Source: Chitinophagaceae bacterium
Lineage (GTDB): Bacteria; Bacteroidota; Bacteroidia; Chitinophagales; Chitinophagaceae
Length of the DNA: 35,211 nt
Assembly: GCA_023251255.1 (NCBI GenBank)
Contig: JAHEZD010000065.1
Span: 1 to 35,211, forward strand
Direction: 5' to 3'
The position numbers and the translations under genes were made by a program. The notes under the pieces were generated by a model that was not told the origin of the DNA, did not search any database, and saw nothing but the letters and a program-made list of their open reading frames with translations. Below are positions 7,795-16,822 of this stretch, one piece after another. Numbering within the stretch: the stretch's first letter is position 1; each line of letters starts with the position of its first letter.

Positions 7795-8919
7795 CTATTT
7801 CCTTTGTATAGTTATCATTGTCAAAAAAGTGGTTTTGTCTTTTATTTTTTGAACAGTGGCTATATAGTTATCCTTTTCAAACGTCTTTGGTTTGGTACTG
7901 AACAAATCAATAGCCTTATTACTATTGGCAGAATCGGTGCGTTTGAACCCAGCTCGTTTCAAGCGCTCGGCATAGCCAATGTTTTCTGGTCCAATTAAAT
8001 TGATTTCGTTCTCGTTGACAGTTATAGCTCCATTGGCTTTGTTGTTTATCCACATGGCATGAAGTGAATCGTATTCCCAACCATACTTGATTTTATTGAG
8101 TTCAGCAAGCATGTCTTCCTTTTTTACAGACAAAAGGCGAATCAGGTCTTCATGCGTGATGTCCCTTTCCTGTGAGCCTGCCAGGTCCTGCACATGCGAT
8201 TTGTCAACAAGCAGGTCTATATTCAAAGGGTCTTCTTTGGAATAGAGCAGATCCACATGCTGCCCTACATAGAACTTTTTGAAGTCGTATTTGGAAATAT
8301 TCTCCGTTGCTGTAATGGTTGTTCCTTCCTTGGTTTGGAACTGAACAGTAACATCAGTAAAATCAATGGCACCTCCTCGTCCCATGGTTAGGGATTTCCC
8401 TGAAATAATTGTTCCAGTTGCTTTCTCTTGCGTATTTTTCAAAGCATTATAGGATACGTTTGAAAACCGCCAATCAAGAAGATAATAGAAAAGGAAACCT
8501 GGCAACAGGAAAATGAACAGGAAGCCAAAACTTATATGTGGGGATTCATGGTCCTTAATATAATCCACCTCCCAAGTTTTATTGTAAAGCATGGCCAGGT
8601 AAGAGAAAAAGACCAGCAGAACAGTGCCGGTAACCGCTAATAATGTACCATTGGATTTACTACTTATATAGGGTAGTATAAATAGAAACAGTATGAAGGT
8701 GGCAATGGAAAGGGATAACCATAGAGTAAAGATGCGCTTGTTCTTTTTTTGATAATAAGCTAACTTCTCTTCCCATATCCTTGCATTGGCTTCATTAATG
8801 ATGGAAGCATAGTCTACTTCATTAACACCCGCAGCTTGCAGGTACTCCTCAATTTCATTGTTGTAGTACAGGTTCTTTAGCTTGTTGATTACTTCAACTA
8901 TAATTCTTTCTCTTTCCAT
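7795..8919 (-). CDS. Multi-pass membrane protein with DUF3592-like domain
   Basis: A 374-residue protein whose function is not known. A charged N-terminal helical part (about 1-65) precedes three hydrophobic segments: one near residues 66-85 (LSIATFILFLFILPY), one near 92-110, and one near 130-145 (FLFIFLLPGFLFYYLL). Next comes a beta-rich region resembling DUF3592 (VTVQFQTKEGTTITATENIS, then YVGQHVDLLYSKEDP), and a C-terminal part with a SHOCT-like helix (LAELNKIKYGW). The start is at 8919 or at the ATG at 8925; upstream codons of the open frame would overlap the peptidase gene. It lies 28 bp downstream of the M3 peptidase stop on the same strand, so co-transcription is likely. Confidence 0.7.
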   Translation of the reverse strand: MERERIIVEVINKLKNLYYNNEIEEYLQAAGVNEVDYASIINEANARIWEEKLAYYQKKNKRIFTLWLSLSIATFILFLFILPYISSKSNGTLLAVTGTVLLVFFSYLAMLYNKTWEVDYIKDHESPHISFGFLFIFLLPGFLFYYLLDWRFSNVSYNALKNTQEKATGTIISGKSLTMGRGGAIDFTDVTVQFQTKEGTTITATENISKYDFKKFYVGQHVDLLYSKEDPLNIDLLVDKSHVQDLAGSQERDITHEDLIRLLSVKKEDMLAELNKIKYGWEYDSLHAMWINNKANGAITVNENEINLIGPENIGYAERLKRAGFKRTDSANSNKAIDLFSTKPKTFEKDNYIATVQKIKDKTTFLTMITIQRK

Positions 8920-8947
8920 GAACATCAGTGCTTTATGATTAAAATTC

Positions 8948-11077
8948 CTATTGTTTAGGTAACCCCAGCTCTTCCTGCATGGCTTTAATATCAGGTGCAT
9001 GTCCACGGAACTTCTTGAACATGGTATTGTAGTCTTCGGTATTGCCTTTTGATAGGATCATATCCCTGAACCGCTGCCCATTTTTTCTTGTGAGTCCACC
9101 ATTCTCCTTGAACCAGGAATAGGCGTCTTCCTCAAGCATCTTTGTCCATTGGTAAGCATAGTAACCTGCGGCATAGCCATTTGACCAGATATGCAAGAAA
9201 TAAGTGGAACGGTAGCGTGGGGGCACTTGTGGCAGGTCCAAACCTGTAATATGCAAGGCCTTCTGTTCAAAAGCTACAGCATCTGTTACTTCGTCACTAG
9301 CAGAAAGTTTATGCCATTGCATATCCAATGAAGAACCAGCAATTGCTTCAGTTAAGGCATAGCCTTTATTGAAAGAGCCTGCTTTCTTGATTTTGTCAAC
9401 CAATGTTTGTGGGATGGGTTCCTTGGTTTGGTAATGCACAGCATAGTGCTGAAGAACTTTCGGATCCAATGCCCAATGCTCATTGAATTGTGAGGGGAAT
9501 TCCACAAAGTCCCTTGCTGTATTGGTACCGGAAAGCTTGGGGTATTGCTGGCTGGCAAATAGGCCATGTAGGGCATGCCCAAATTCGTGGAACATGGTGG
9601 TAACATCATCAAAGCTGATCAACGCTGGTTTACCGGGAGCGGGTTTGCTGAAATTGCAGATATTATAGATAACAGGCTTGGTACCCAACAGATAGGACTG
9701 TCCAATAAGGTTGTCCATCCATGCACCGCCATTTTTATTATCACGTTTGAAATAGTCGCAATAGAACAGGGCAAATGCTTTTCCATCTTTATCATATACT
9801 TCAAATACACGTACATCTTCTTGGTAAACAGGTATGTCCTTACGCTCCTGAAACGTCAGGCCGTACAATTGATTGGCAGCATAGAACACACCGTTGATGA
9901 GCGTCCTGTTCAACTCAAAATAGGGCTTCACTTCGTTCTCATCGAGGTTGTATTTTGCTTTGCGTACCTGTTCTGCATAATAGTTCCAGTCCCACGGTTC
10001 CAATTTGATGCCCACTTTCTGTTCGTCTATTAAGGCTTGGATATCGGCTGCTTCCTGTTTTGCTTTTGCTGTTACGGCGGGAATAAGCTTTGCAAAGAAC
10101 TGGTCAACGGCTTCAGGCGTCTTTGCCATTTGGTCCTGTAGTTTCCATGCAGCATAGCTGGCAAAGCCCATCAGTTTTGCTTTCTGTGCACGGATGGCAG
10201 CAATACGTATGATGGTGGTCCTTGTATCGTTACTGTCATTCCTTTGGGCCCTGTTCCAGGATGCCTCAAATAACTGCTGCCTTGTACTGCGGATTTCCAA
10301 TGATTGCAGGGCGGGTTGCTGGGTGGTGTTCCTAATGGGTATCAACCACTTGCCGGAAAGGTTCCTGCTTTTTGCATTTTGGGCATAATTGTCATAATCT
10401 GATGGTGCAATGCCTTTCAATGCCAATGAATCGCTGATAACCAATGCTGCTTCCTTGGCTGCACCCAATAGCTGGTTATTGAACTTGGCACTTAATGAAG
10501 CTTCTTCCTCATTGAATTTTTTCATGATGGTCTTGTCAGCATCGGATAGTTTTGCACCAGTTAATAGAAACTGCTGGTAATAGTATTCAATTAGGCGTTT
10601 TGATTCGGCCATCAACGGAATGGTAGTCCTATTCTTGTAAACTGTTTCAAACCGTTTGAACAGTTTGGTATTTAAATAAATAGCGTCATTCAACGATGCA
10701 AGCTTGGGGGCAATTTCCTCCTGCAATGCTTGCAGTTCAGGATTTGTATTTGCCCCAGTAAGTAAATTGAACACACCGTTTACACGGCTGAGCAGTTGAC
10801 CGCTTCTTTCCATGGCCACAACGGTATTGTCAAATGTAGGTGCCGCAGGGTCATTCGCTATCTTTTCAATTTCTTCCAATTGTTTGGTTATGCCGGCTTC
10901 TAAGGCAGGCCTGAAATCTGCATTCTTGATCTTCTTGAAATCGGGAACATGGTAAGGAAGTGAACTAACAGTACTGAATGGATTGGCCAAGGTTATTGAT
11001 TTGGTTTGCGAATGGCTTTGCTCTATGAGCAATAAAACAAATAAAAGCAAAGAAAGCTGCTTGATTTTTCTTGTCAT
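8948..11077 (-). CDS. M3-family zinc metallopeptidase (oligopeptidase / peptidyl-dipeptidase Dcp type)
   Basis: A 709-residue thimet-oligopeptidase-family enzyme that cleaves short peptides. An N-terminal signal peptide (hydrophobic SLLLFVLLLIEQSHSQ) points to a periplasmic location. The helical N-terminal domain includes FDNTVVAMERSGQLLSRV, typical of Dcp proteins. The zinc site is H497-E-F-G-H501 in TMFHEFGHALHGLF, with Glu526 (DFVEFPSQ) as the expected third ligand. The C-terminal catalytic part has NGYAAGYYAYQWTKML and the usual GNTEDYNTMFKKFRGHAPD ending. The start at 11077 gives the signal peptide directly; an in-frame ATG 39 nt upstream is less likely. The promoter may include TATATTTA, a one-mismatch -7 element, near 11096-11103. 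Confidence 0.93.
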   Translation of the reverse strand: MTRKIKQLSLLLFVLLLIEQSHSQTKSITLANPFSTVSSLPYHVPDFKKIKNADFRPALEAGITKQLEEIEKIANDPAAPTFDNTVVAMERSGQLLSRVNGVFNLLTGANTNPELQALQEEIAPKLASLNDAIYLNTKLFKRFETVYKNRTTIPLMAESKRLIEYYYQQFLLTGAKLSDADKTIMKKFNEEEASLSAKFNNQLLGAAKEAALVISDSLALKGIAPSDYDNYAQNAKSRNLSGKWLIPIRNTTQQPALQSLEIRSTRQQLFEASWNRAQRNDSNDTRTTIIRIAAIRAQKAKLMGFASYAAWKLQDQMAKTPEAVDQFFAKLIPAVTAKAKQEAADIQALIDEQKVGIKLEPWDWNYYAEQVRKAKYNLDENEVKPYFELNRTLINGVFYAANQLYGLTFQERKDIPVYQEDVRVFEVYDKDGKAFALFYCDYFKRDNKNGGAWMDNLIGQSYLLGTKPVIYNICNFSKPAPGKPALISFDDVTTMFHEFGHALHGLFASQQYPKLSGTNTARDFVEFPSQFNEHWALDPKVLQHYAVHYQTKEPIPQTLVDKIKKAGSFNKGYALTEAIAGSSLDMQWHKLSASDEVTDAVAFEQKALHITGLDLPQVPPRYRSTYFLHIWSNGYAAGYYAYQWTKMLEEDAYSWFKENGGLTRKNGQRFRDMILSKGNTEDYNTMFKKFRGHAPDIKAMQEELGLPKQ

Positions 11078-11100
11078 AAAAAACGGTTTATTTTCTAAAT

Positions 11101-11143
11101 ATAAAGAAACCTCCAATAAGCAGTAGGTCTTTGCTTATTGGAG
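11101..11143 (-). terminator. Rho-independent terminator of the large surface-protein gene
   Basis: CTCCAATAAGCA (11111-11122) and TGCTTATTGGAG (11132-11143) are perfect 12-bp reverse complements with a 9-nt loop. Read on the minus strand, the stem is followed by GGTTTCTTTAT, a moderate U-tract. It lies 52 bp past the stop of the 1411-residue gene. Confidence 0.7.
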
Positions 11144-11194
11144 ATTGGGACATGGATATTTGCTCAACGGTATGATTAGCGGGCAGCTTCTTGG

Positions 11195-14100
11195 TTAATT
11201 GGTCTTTATCAGTTTCACGTGTTCGCTACTGTACCCAAGGTCCACATCAATAAAGTATAAGCCGTCCGATAGGTGGCCCATATTGGAGATGGGTAGTTGA
11301 TTACTGCCCCTAACAATAGCAAAGTTATTGGTATACACTTTTTTGCCTTCGGCCGAGTAGATTGTTAGTATGGCATTGCCTGGTCGTTCTGCCTTTATGT
11401 TAACCTGCAAATAGGAACTGAACGGATTAGGCGATATCGTAACAGATTGAATACTATTTATCCTGATTGATATAACCTTGGTATAAAAGAACTGACCGTT
11501 TTTGTTTACCTGCTTAATACGCACAAAGAAAATATCAGCAGTTTGTTGTAAGCTGATACTTTGTTGATAAGTAGTGTTGCCGGAGTTTCTGGCTGCTACT
11601 ATGCCCGATGACATGAAGTTGGTGCCATCAAAGCTCAGTTCCATGCTGTAATGGTCCACATCAAATTCTCTGGTAGTTTTCCATTGCAGGTTCAATATTG
11701 AACTGTAAAAGGAAGCACTGAAGTTGATAATGCTCAAAGGGAGCACGCTGGTATTTCTCCAGTCCCTATCATCTGTGGCACAATCACCTGTTCCTGTTTT
11801 TTGCAGGGTCACATTGGAGCCGGAAGGGGATGGGCCGGTAAAGCTGCCATTGGTACCCATATTGATATTGGTAACATTGTTGGTGAAACCGGAAACGGCA
11901 GTAAGCAGGTTGAACGTATCAAACTCATCAATCATCCCATCGCCATCGGTATCGGCCGTATTGGTTACAAAGTTGCCCGATAAGCCAGAAGCCTCATTGA
12001 TATCAGGGGCAAGGTCCCCATCGGAGTTGGTATCCAGATAATCTGGAATGCCATCTGCATCCCTATCATAAGGCGTTAGTCCACCAGATGTTTTGTTGCA
12101 GGAATTATTGGGTGAATCAAAGTTGTTGTCCACGCCATCCCCATCCGTATCTGTACCTAGTGGCAGTTTGTAGGAGCAGGTAGCCTGTGCTTCTATATTA
12201 TCTGAAATACCATCATTGTCACTATCTATATCATAGGCATCGGGCTTGCCATCGCCATCTGAATCGATGGGTACAATTCCCCTACCGCCGAAACCATTTA
12301 GGTTGTCGGCCACCGATGAACTATTGGTATAAGCACCACGCATACCATCCCCATCTGCATCCGTTCCATTGGCTATGCCATCACTGTCATAAATACCAAT
12401 AGCTTCCGTAAGGTCAGTAATGCCGTCACCATCACTGTCTAAGTCCAGGTAATTGGGTTTGCCGTCCCTGTCCAGGTCTTGAGGGGTGAGGCCTGTGCCA
12501 CCATAGGAGTTGTCGTTTGAATCCGCAGAAGACATAATACCGTCCCCATCTGCATCCACTCCATCTGCCATACCATCTCCATCCCTATCTATGGCGTTGG
12601 CGCTTCTTGTTTCAACGATGTCCGGTATACCATCATTGTCGCTATCCAGGTCAAAGGAATTGATGATGCCATCACCATCAAAATCGAAAAAGTCATTGAT
12701 GCCGTCACTATTGCAATCGGTCCAAGTCAAAGCCACATAAGGCTTTCCATAAATGTCATTGCCAGCGGGTGTAGTGCATCCTGGTGTCGGATCAAGGTAG
12801 TTCAATATACCGTCCCCATCACAATCACCCAAAGGGTCATAGCCGCCACATTCCACTACATCAAGGATGCCATCATTGTCATCATCCTTATCGTCCACGT
12901 CTGCAACGCAGTCCCCATCCAGGTCCCTTGCACACCAGTCCACGCCTATAGCAGTAATACCCAAATCATCGCCACTGCCCATTCCACTGTTACCGGATGT
13001 TTGTGCATCGGTAATTTTAACGACCAATGTAGTAGCAGATGCAATGAAACTGTATTCCATCCTTTGCCATCCGTTCAATACAGTATTATTGGCAGTGGCC
13101 AAATAATCCAAACTAGTTGGGCCTACCACGGAAGTCCCATCTGGCAGCCCAGTGGTGCCCCCCGTCCTTATGCGGATATTGGGTGCAGGTGCCCCATTGC
13201 CCGTGTTCACCATATTGGTAGCATAGAACCTGAATTTGTAGGTTTGCCCAACGGTGAGCCCCGTAAGGGTGTGCTGCCATACCAATGATTCCCCGCCAAG
13301 GTCGTTGCCGTTCCTGTACATATAGGTATTGGCTGCCGCAACATTGTAAGTTGGATCACCGGGGAATGCAACCTGCTCAGCTTGACCCTGACTGTAGGTG
13401 CCGCTATTGTTCACGATAACAAATGAGCGGTTGCTGGTAGGTTGTGGGCCTGAACCATTGCCTTTATATTCTGATTGTGAAATGAAGCTTCCGCCTGTAT
13501 AACTATAAGTAATGCCCGCTGTAGCATTGGTGCCCGAGAAACTATTACCTGATGAAGGGCTGGTAATAGCCGAAGAGAAGTCACCATTGGTAACGGAACC
13601 GACCATGGCCTTGCTCACATAACCTGCGCCACAAGAGCCCATATTGGTGCAGGGTGTTTTGTAGAAGCCCGCATCAATGGTACTGTTAGTTTGCCCTGCC
13701 GTTAGGGTTACCGAAACTGTTCCGTCGGCTGCAATATCACTGTCAATATTGTCATCGGTGCCCTGATTGGCAAGGGTAACCGACTTGCCAGCAGGTGCAG
13801 CAAACGTAACGGTGTATGTTCCGGGGCCCAGGTTGCTGAACAAATAAGCACCACTGCTATTGGTAGCGGTGGTGGACGTAGTGGTGCCGTTGGGAAAAGT
13901 AAGCGTAACGGTTGCATTTGAAATGACGGATTCATTGGCATCCTGCAGCCCATTGTGGTTAAAATCGTTCCATACATAATTGCCAATACTGCCAGTGCCT
14001 TTCAGGCCGATATCCAATGTATTGTTCACATTCAGGCCATCGCCATTATTGGTCGGTTCGGACCCAAACCCTAGGGTTATATAATTGGTCCTGACTTCCC

Positions 14101-15430
14101 CGCTGGAAACAGTAACAGCATTGTTGTCATTGTCCGTATCCGAATCAGGGTTGCTGCTATTGGTGGTTGTAGCGGTGGTGGTATAGCCTGACGGGATGGT
14201 CACCCCAACAATATATTTCCCTGCTGTTAAGGTATGGAAATAATAGGAGCCATCCGTTCCGGAAACCGTTGTGTAAATGGCTGCACCATCAGGTACGTTA
14301 TCGCCATTGGCATCTGCATAGAATTTCACGGTTGCCCCAACTATGCCCGGTTCATTGGCATCTTTTATTCCGTTTCCGTTCAGGTCGTTCCAAACAAGGT
14401 TGCCCAGGCTAAGCACAGGGCATTTGGGCAAGGTGGACACATTTGGATTGAAAGGGAAGTGGTGTACTTCCCCGCCATTGTTGGTAAAACCGTAACACAC
14501 AATTTGCCCTTCCACGTTTTGTGAAGTGCTCTTGTTAATATAGCCCAAAGGTGCCAGCAAACTGCCTTCGATTGTATTGCCCCCGCTGATGAGGATTGTA
14601 CCGCTATTGTTGAAGAAGTTATAAGTAATATAAGGAGCCTGGGAACTGCCCAAACCTGCAATATTGGGTGGCGACCAAGTAAAACCAGCCGTGCCATTTA
14701 CATTGATAACCAGTGGCTTTGTTGCATCCGGGCCATTATTAATGGTAAGATTGCTCAAGGAGGTTAACTGTGTAGTAGTCAAGTTGATAACATTGGTCTT
14801 ACTGTTCACCAATGTTATGGTTGCGTTATTGGAAGGTACGGGAATAATATTGAAACTACCGCCGCAACTGTTGCTAGCCGTATAACCGGACATGATTACG
14901 GAGTTCATGAACAGTACATTATACAGCGAATCGAAGTTCAATGCATTGGAGGAACTGATGCTTGCCGCAGATTGCTGAATGGCCATTTGCAGGGCGGGAT
15001 TGCTATTGTAGGATGTATTGCAATCGCTATTGTATGCTGCGAGTTTTGTGTTGATGGTGGCATTGTTGCAATCCTGGGTAAACACCCTTGTGCCCGTAGA
15101 GTTCCCCAGCCTTAGATAGCCCCTGTTCACATTACTAAGGTTGCCGCTTACATAATTGACCTTGCCATTGATGACCAAACAATAATTGTTGGTATTGTTC
15201 AATCCGAAAGGATAGGAGCCGTAGCTTGACATGGCAATAATATTGAACCCTTGCAACGTAAGGTTGCCCCCAATAGCCACTGGCCCGTCCGTATGCCCGT
15301 CAGAAAAAGTGAACCCGTCCCTAGTAAAAACGTTGAAACCCTGTGCTGCTGCAAAGGGTGTTAACTGGGCCTGCAATTGCTGCTGGAACAAGTAATTGGC
15401 AACGAATAAAATTAGTAGTCGTTTTATCAT
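11195..15430 (-). CDS. Large type IX-secreted surface protein (choice-of-anchor A, SdrD-like B, thrombospondin type 3 repeats)
   Basis: A 1411-residue exported protein of modular build. In order: a signal peptide (LLILFVANYLFQQQLQAQ); a choice-of-anchor A domain (about 25-330, with FTFSDGHTDGPVAIGGNL); two SdrD B-like domains at about 338-455 (LGNLVWNDLNGNGIKDANEP) and 482-590 (IGNYVWNDFNHNGLQDANES); a jelly-roll-like region (about 595-835); a calcium-binding thrombospondin type 3 tract (about 836-1190) with more than a dozen DxDxDG-type motifs such as DADGDG and DSDNDG; a fibronectin-like segment (about 1225-1320); and a C-terminal type A sorting domain from about 1328 (ISPNPFSSYLQVNI). The tail directs export by the type IX system and surface attachment or release. 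An adhesin or matrix role is inferred only from the modules. It appears monocistronic, with a 447-bp upstream region. Confidence 0.92.
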   Translation of the reverse strand: MIKRLLILFVANYLFQQQLQAQLTPFAAAQGFNVFTRDGFTFSDGHTDGPVAIGGNLTLQGFNIIAMSSYGSYPFGLNNTNNYCLVINGKVNYVSGNLSNVNRGYLRLGNSTGTRVFTQDCNNATINTKLAAYNSDCNTSYNSNPALQMAIQQSAASISSSNALNFDSLYNVLFMNSVIMSGYTASNSCGGSFNIIPVPSNNATITLVNSKTNVINLTTTQLTSLSNLTINNGPDATKPLVINVNGTAGFTWSPPNIAGLGSSQAPYITYNFFNNSGTILISGGNTIEGSLLAPLGYINKSTSQNVEGQIVCYGFTNNGGEVHHFPFNPNVSTLPKCPVLSLGNLVWNDLNGNGIKDANEPGIVGATVKFYADANGDNVPDGAAIYTTVSGTDGSYYFHTLTAGKYIVGVTIPSGYTTTATTTNSSNPDSDTDNDNNAVTVSSGEVRTNYITLGFGSEPTNNGDGLNVNNTLDIGLKGTGSIGNYVWNDFNHNGLQDANESVISNATVTLTFPNGTTTSTTATNSSGAYLFSNLGPGTYTVTFAAPAGKSVTLANQGTDDNIDSDIAADGTVSVTLTAGQTNSTIDAGFYKTPCTNMGSCGAGYVSKAMVGSVTNGDFSSAITSPSSGNSFSGTNATAGITYSYTGGSFISQSEYKGNGSGPQPTSNRSFVIVNNSGTYSQGQAEQVAFPGDPTYNVAAANTYMYRNGNDLGGESLVWQHTLTGLTVGQTYKFRFYATNMVNTGNGAPAPNIRIRTGGTTGLPDGTSVVGPTSLDYLATANNTVLNGWQRMEYSFIASATTLVVKITDAQTSGNSGMGSGDDLGITAIGVDWCARDLDGDCVADVDDKDDDNDGILDVVECGGYDPLGDCDGDGILNYLDPTPGCTTPAGNDIYGKPYVALTWTDCNSDGINDFFDFDGDGIINSFDLDSDNDGIPDIVETRSANAIDRDGDGMADGVDADGDGIMSSADSNDNSYGGTGLTPQDLDRDGKPNYLDLDSDGDGITDLTEAIGIYDSDGIANGTDADGDGMRGAYTNSSSVADNLNGFGGRGIVPIDSDGDGKPDAYDIDSDNDGISDNIEAQATCSYKLPLGTDTDGDGVDNNFDSPNNSCNKTSGGLTPYDRDADGIPDYLDTNSDGDLAPDINEASGLSGNFVTNTADTDGDGMIDEFDTFNLLTAVSGFTNNVTNINMGTNGSFTGPSPSGSNVTLQKTGTGDCATDDRDWRNTSVLPLSIINFSASFYSSILNLQWKTTREFDVDHYSMELSFDGTNFMSSGIVAARNSGNTTYQQSISLQQTADIFFVRIKQVNKNGQFFYTKVISIRINSIQSVTISPNPFSSYLQVNIKAERPGNAILTIYSAEGKKVYTNNFAIVRGSNQLPISNMGHLSDGLYFIDVDLGYSSEHVKLIKTN

Positions 15431-15527
15431 AGTATTAGTTAGCTAGGACTATAATCCTTCAATAAAACAATCATCAAGGGCAGTAGATTGAGGGCTTCTA
15501 AGGGCAGTGTTGATAGGGGGGATTACA

Positions 15528-15535
15528 CAAATATA
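15528..15535 (-). promoter_or_regulatory. Candidate -7 promoter element of the surface-protein gene
   Basis: TATATTTG on the minus strand matches TAnnTTTG and lies 97 nt before the ATG at 15430. The phased repeat array begins 41 bp upstream of it, a normal position for activator sites. Confidence 0.45.
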
Positions 15536-15576
15536 CGCTATTGTGTGATTTTTTTGGCAGGTGCGCTTCCCTAAGA

Positions 15577-15675
15577 TGCACTATTGCGATACACTCTTGG
15601 TATACTGTAGGTGTACTGATCTTACGATGATCTTACGTTGCAAGTATAGTGCGCCTATAGTGTGGATAACGCAGT
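15577..15675. repeat. Degenerate direct-repeat array with 11-bp period
   Basis: Consecutive 11-mers resemble each other in pairs: GGTATACTGTA (15599) and GGTGTACTGAT (15610); CTTACGATGAT (15621) and CTTACGTTGCA (15632); AGTATAGTGCG (15643) and CCTATAGTGTG (15654). TGATCTTACG recurs at 15617 and 15628, and TATAGTG at 15645 and 15656, each offset by exactly 11 bp. The array therefore keeps one face of the helix and looks like a set of regulator sites or a decayed tandem repeat. No known binding consensus was matched. Confidence 0.55.
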
Positions 15676-15710
15676 TGGTAAGGTACAATAGCCAAAACTT
15701 GAGTAAATAA

Positions 15711-15737
15711 TAAGGGCTATTAAATGGATAGCCCTTA
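15711..15737 (-). terminator. Perfect 10-bp hairpin, probable terminator of the DUF2383 operon
   Basis: TAAGGGCTAT (15711-15720) and ATAGCCCTTA (15728-15737) are perfect reverse complements around a 7-nt loop. On the minus strand the stem is followed by TTATTTACTC, a partial U-tract, 140 bp past the small membrane-protein gene. Confidence 0.5.
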
Positions 15738-15877
15738 TCTGGCGGATATTGAAACATCTAAAAATTATTTTATTATATGGCATGCAGAATGGGATTATTG
15801 CTATGCTCCACAATTCTAGGCATTTAACCACCCTTGTTCTTCATTAGTGGTAATTAAATAGCCATTAACACGTACTA

Positions 15878-16159
15878 TTATTCAACGATTTCCGTGCTGG
15901 TAGTACGCTGTACATGTCCATTTCTGTCAGTTGTTACAGTGGTCCTTCTACTTCGGGCGCTTCCACCCATGAAAAGAATAATAAGCACTAATAATACAAT
16001 TACTCCTGCAATCCACAACCAATTCTGTGCGAACCAGGAACTGGCATCATGTCCATTGACTGTTACTTCCGGTACTGACTGCGACCATAGAATGCCTGTA
16101 AGCAATAAAGACCCTAATAAGAGATTTATTTTTTTTTGGATGCTGTGTGTTTTTTTCAT
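15878..16159 (-). CDS. Small membrane protein of unknown function
   Basis: A 93-residue protein not matched to any named family. Residues 10-28 form a signal-like hydrophobic segment ending in WSQS. A short periplasmic stretch (VPEVTVNGHDASSWFAQN) leads into a strong transmembrane helix (about 47-65, IAGVIVLLVLIILFMGG), followed by a basic, Thr/Arg-rich cytoplasmic tail (ARSRRTTVTTD). It starts 11 bp after the DUF2383 gene on the same strand, so the two are one operon. That pairing suggests an envelope-stress or storage-associated role, but nothing in the protein shows it. Confidence 0.7.
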   Translation of the reverse strand: MKKTHSIQKKINLLLGSLLLTGILWSQSVPEVTVNGHDASSWFAQNWLWIAGVIVLLVLIILFMGGSARSRRTTVTTDRNGHVQRTTSTEIVE

Positions 16160-16170
16160 GTTAAATGGTT

Positions 16171-16629
16171 TTATTGAAGTGAAGCATCACGCAATTGTTT
16201 TATTTCATCATGAGAGGTTTTTAAGGTCTCCTGCTGTTCCACCAGCATGGCCCTTACATGGTGCGGAAGGTCATCTTCCTGCAAAGCAGCTTTATAAGCT
16301 TTCTGTGCTGCATCTTCGCCATACTCACAATTGGCCAAGATGGCTTTCCTGTCGTGACCAGTGAAAGCTGCTTTTACATCCATCCATGCCCTATAGATTT
16401 TTCCACTGGCTGTTGTACCACTTTCTATGGTGCCTCCTTCAACTTGCACCTCACTGCCAAGGTCCATTTTAATATGGCGGCTTTCATCAATCATGGATAG
16501 GAACAATTGCTTCAGGTCAGCATTGCTTCCGTCCAGTTCCTTCAATGCACGTTCGTAGCCAACAATACGATCATTGTTGATAGCTACAAGGTCATTTAAA
16601 ATTTCGACTGTGTTGTCTGTGGTTATCAT
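16171..16629 (-). CDS. DUF2383 / PA2169-family four-helix-bundle protein
   Basis: A 152-residue soluble, almost wholly helical protein. The opening TVEILNDLVAINNDRIVGYE, the middle SMIDESRHIKMDLGSEV, and TASGKIYRAWMDVKAAFTGH are characteristic of the PA2169/DUF2383 group of ferritin-like four-helix proteins. The segment ILANCEYGEDAAQKAYKAAL supplies carboxylates and Tyr near the bundle core. The biochemical role is not established; members are often stress-induced in other bacteria. Start ATG at 16629 was chosen over an upstream start (16653) because it gives the family's usual N-terminus. The first gene of a two-gene operon with the small membrane protein. Confidence 0.88.
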   Translation of the reverse strand: MITTDNTVEILNDLVAINNDRIVGYERALKELDGSNADLKQLFLSMIDESRHIKMDLGSEVQVEGGTIESGTTASGKIYRAWMDVKAAFTGHDRKAILANCEYGEDAAQKAYKAALQEDDLPHHVRAMLVEQQETLKTSHDEIKQLRDASLQ

Positions 16630-16822
16630 AATTGATTGTTTTAGAACAATCAATATTCAAAAATCCATGCCAGCTTACATTGCAGCTTCGGCATAAATTA
16701 TTTGTGCATTTTTTTACACGGCTTAGTGGTGGGCTGCAGTATTTGTGGGTATTAATTATCCCTAGAAACAGGTCAAAAAGGGTAACAATAGGGATTGAAG
16801 AATAAGTTCTTCATCCTGTCAT

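Larger units (their letters stand above)
15431..15877. other. 447-bp intergenic region upstream of the surface-protein gene
   Basis: No gene is supported. From left to right on the plus strand it holds a leader of about 90 bp, a candidate minus-strand -7 element (15528-15535), an 11-bp-phased direct-repeat array (15577-15675), and a perfect 10-bp hairpin (15711-15737). The remaining 140 bp is AT-rich and holds nothing I can name. Confidence 0.6.

Noticed and set aside
9575-10033. 152-codon plus-strand open frame
   Set aside because: It runs antisense within the M3 peptidase, which has complete catalytic motifs. The frame has no recognisable domain and is a coding shadow.
15894-16364. 156-codon plus-strand open frame
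   Set aside because: It lies antisense to the small membrane protein and the DUF2383 gene, both with family or structural support and normal spacing. A shadow.
16796-16813. TGAAGAA-TAAG-TTCTTCA hairpin after tdk
   Set aside because: The stem is only 7 bp, AT-rich, and no U-tract follows on the minus strand, so it does not make a convincing terminator.
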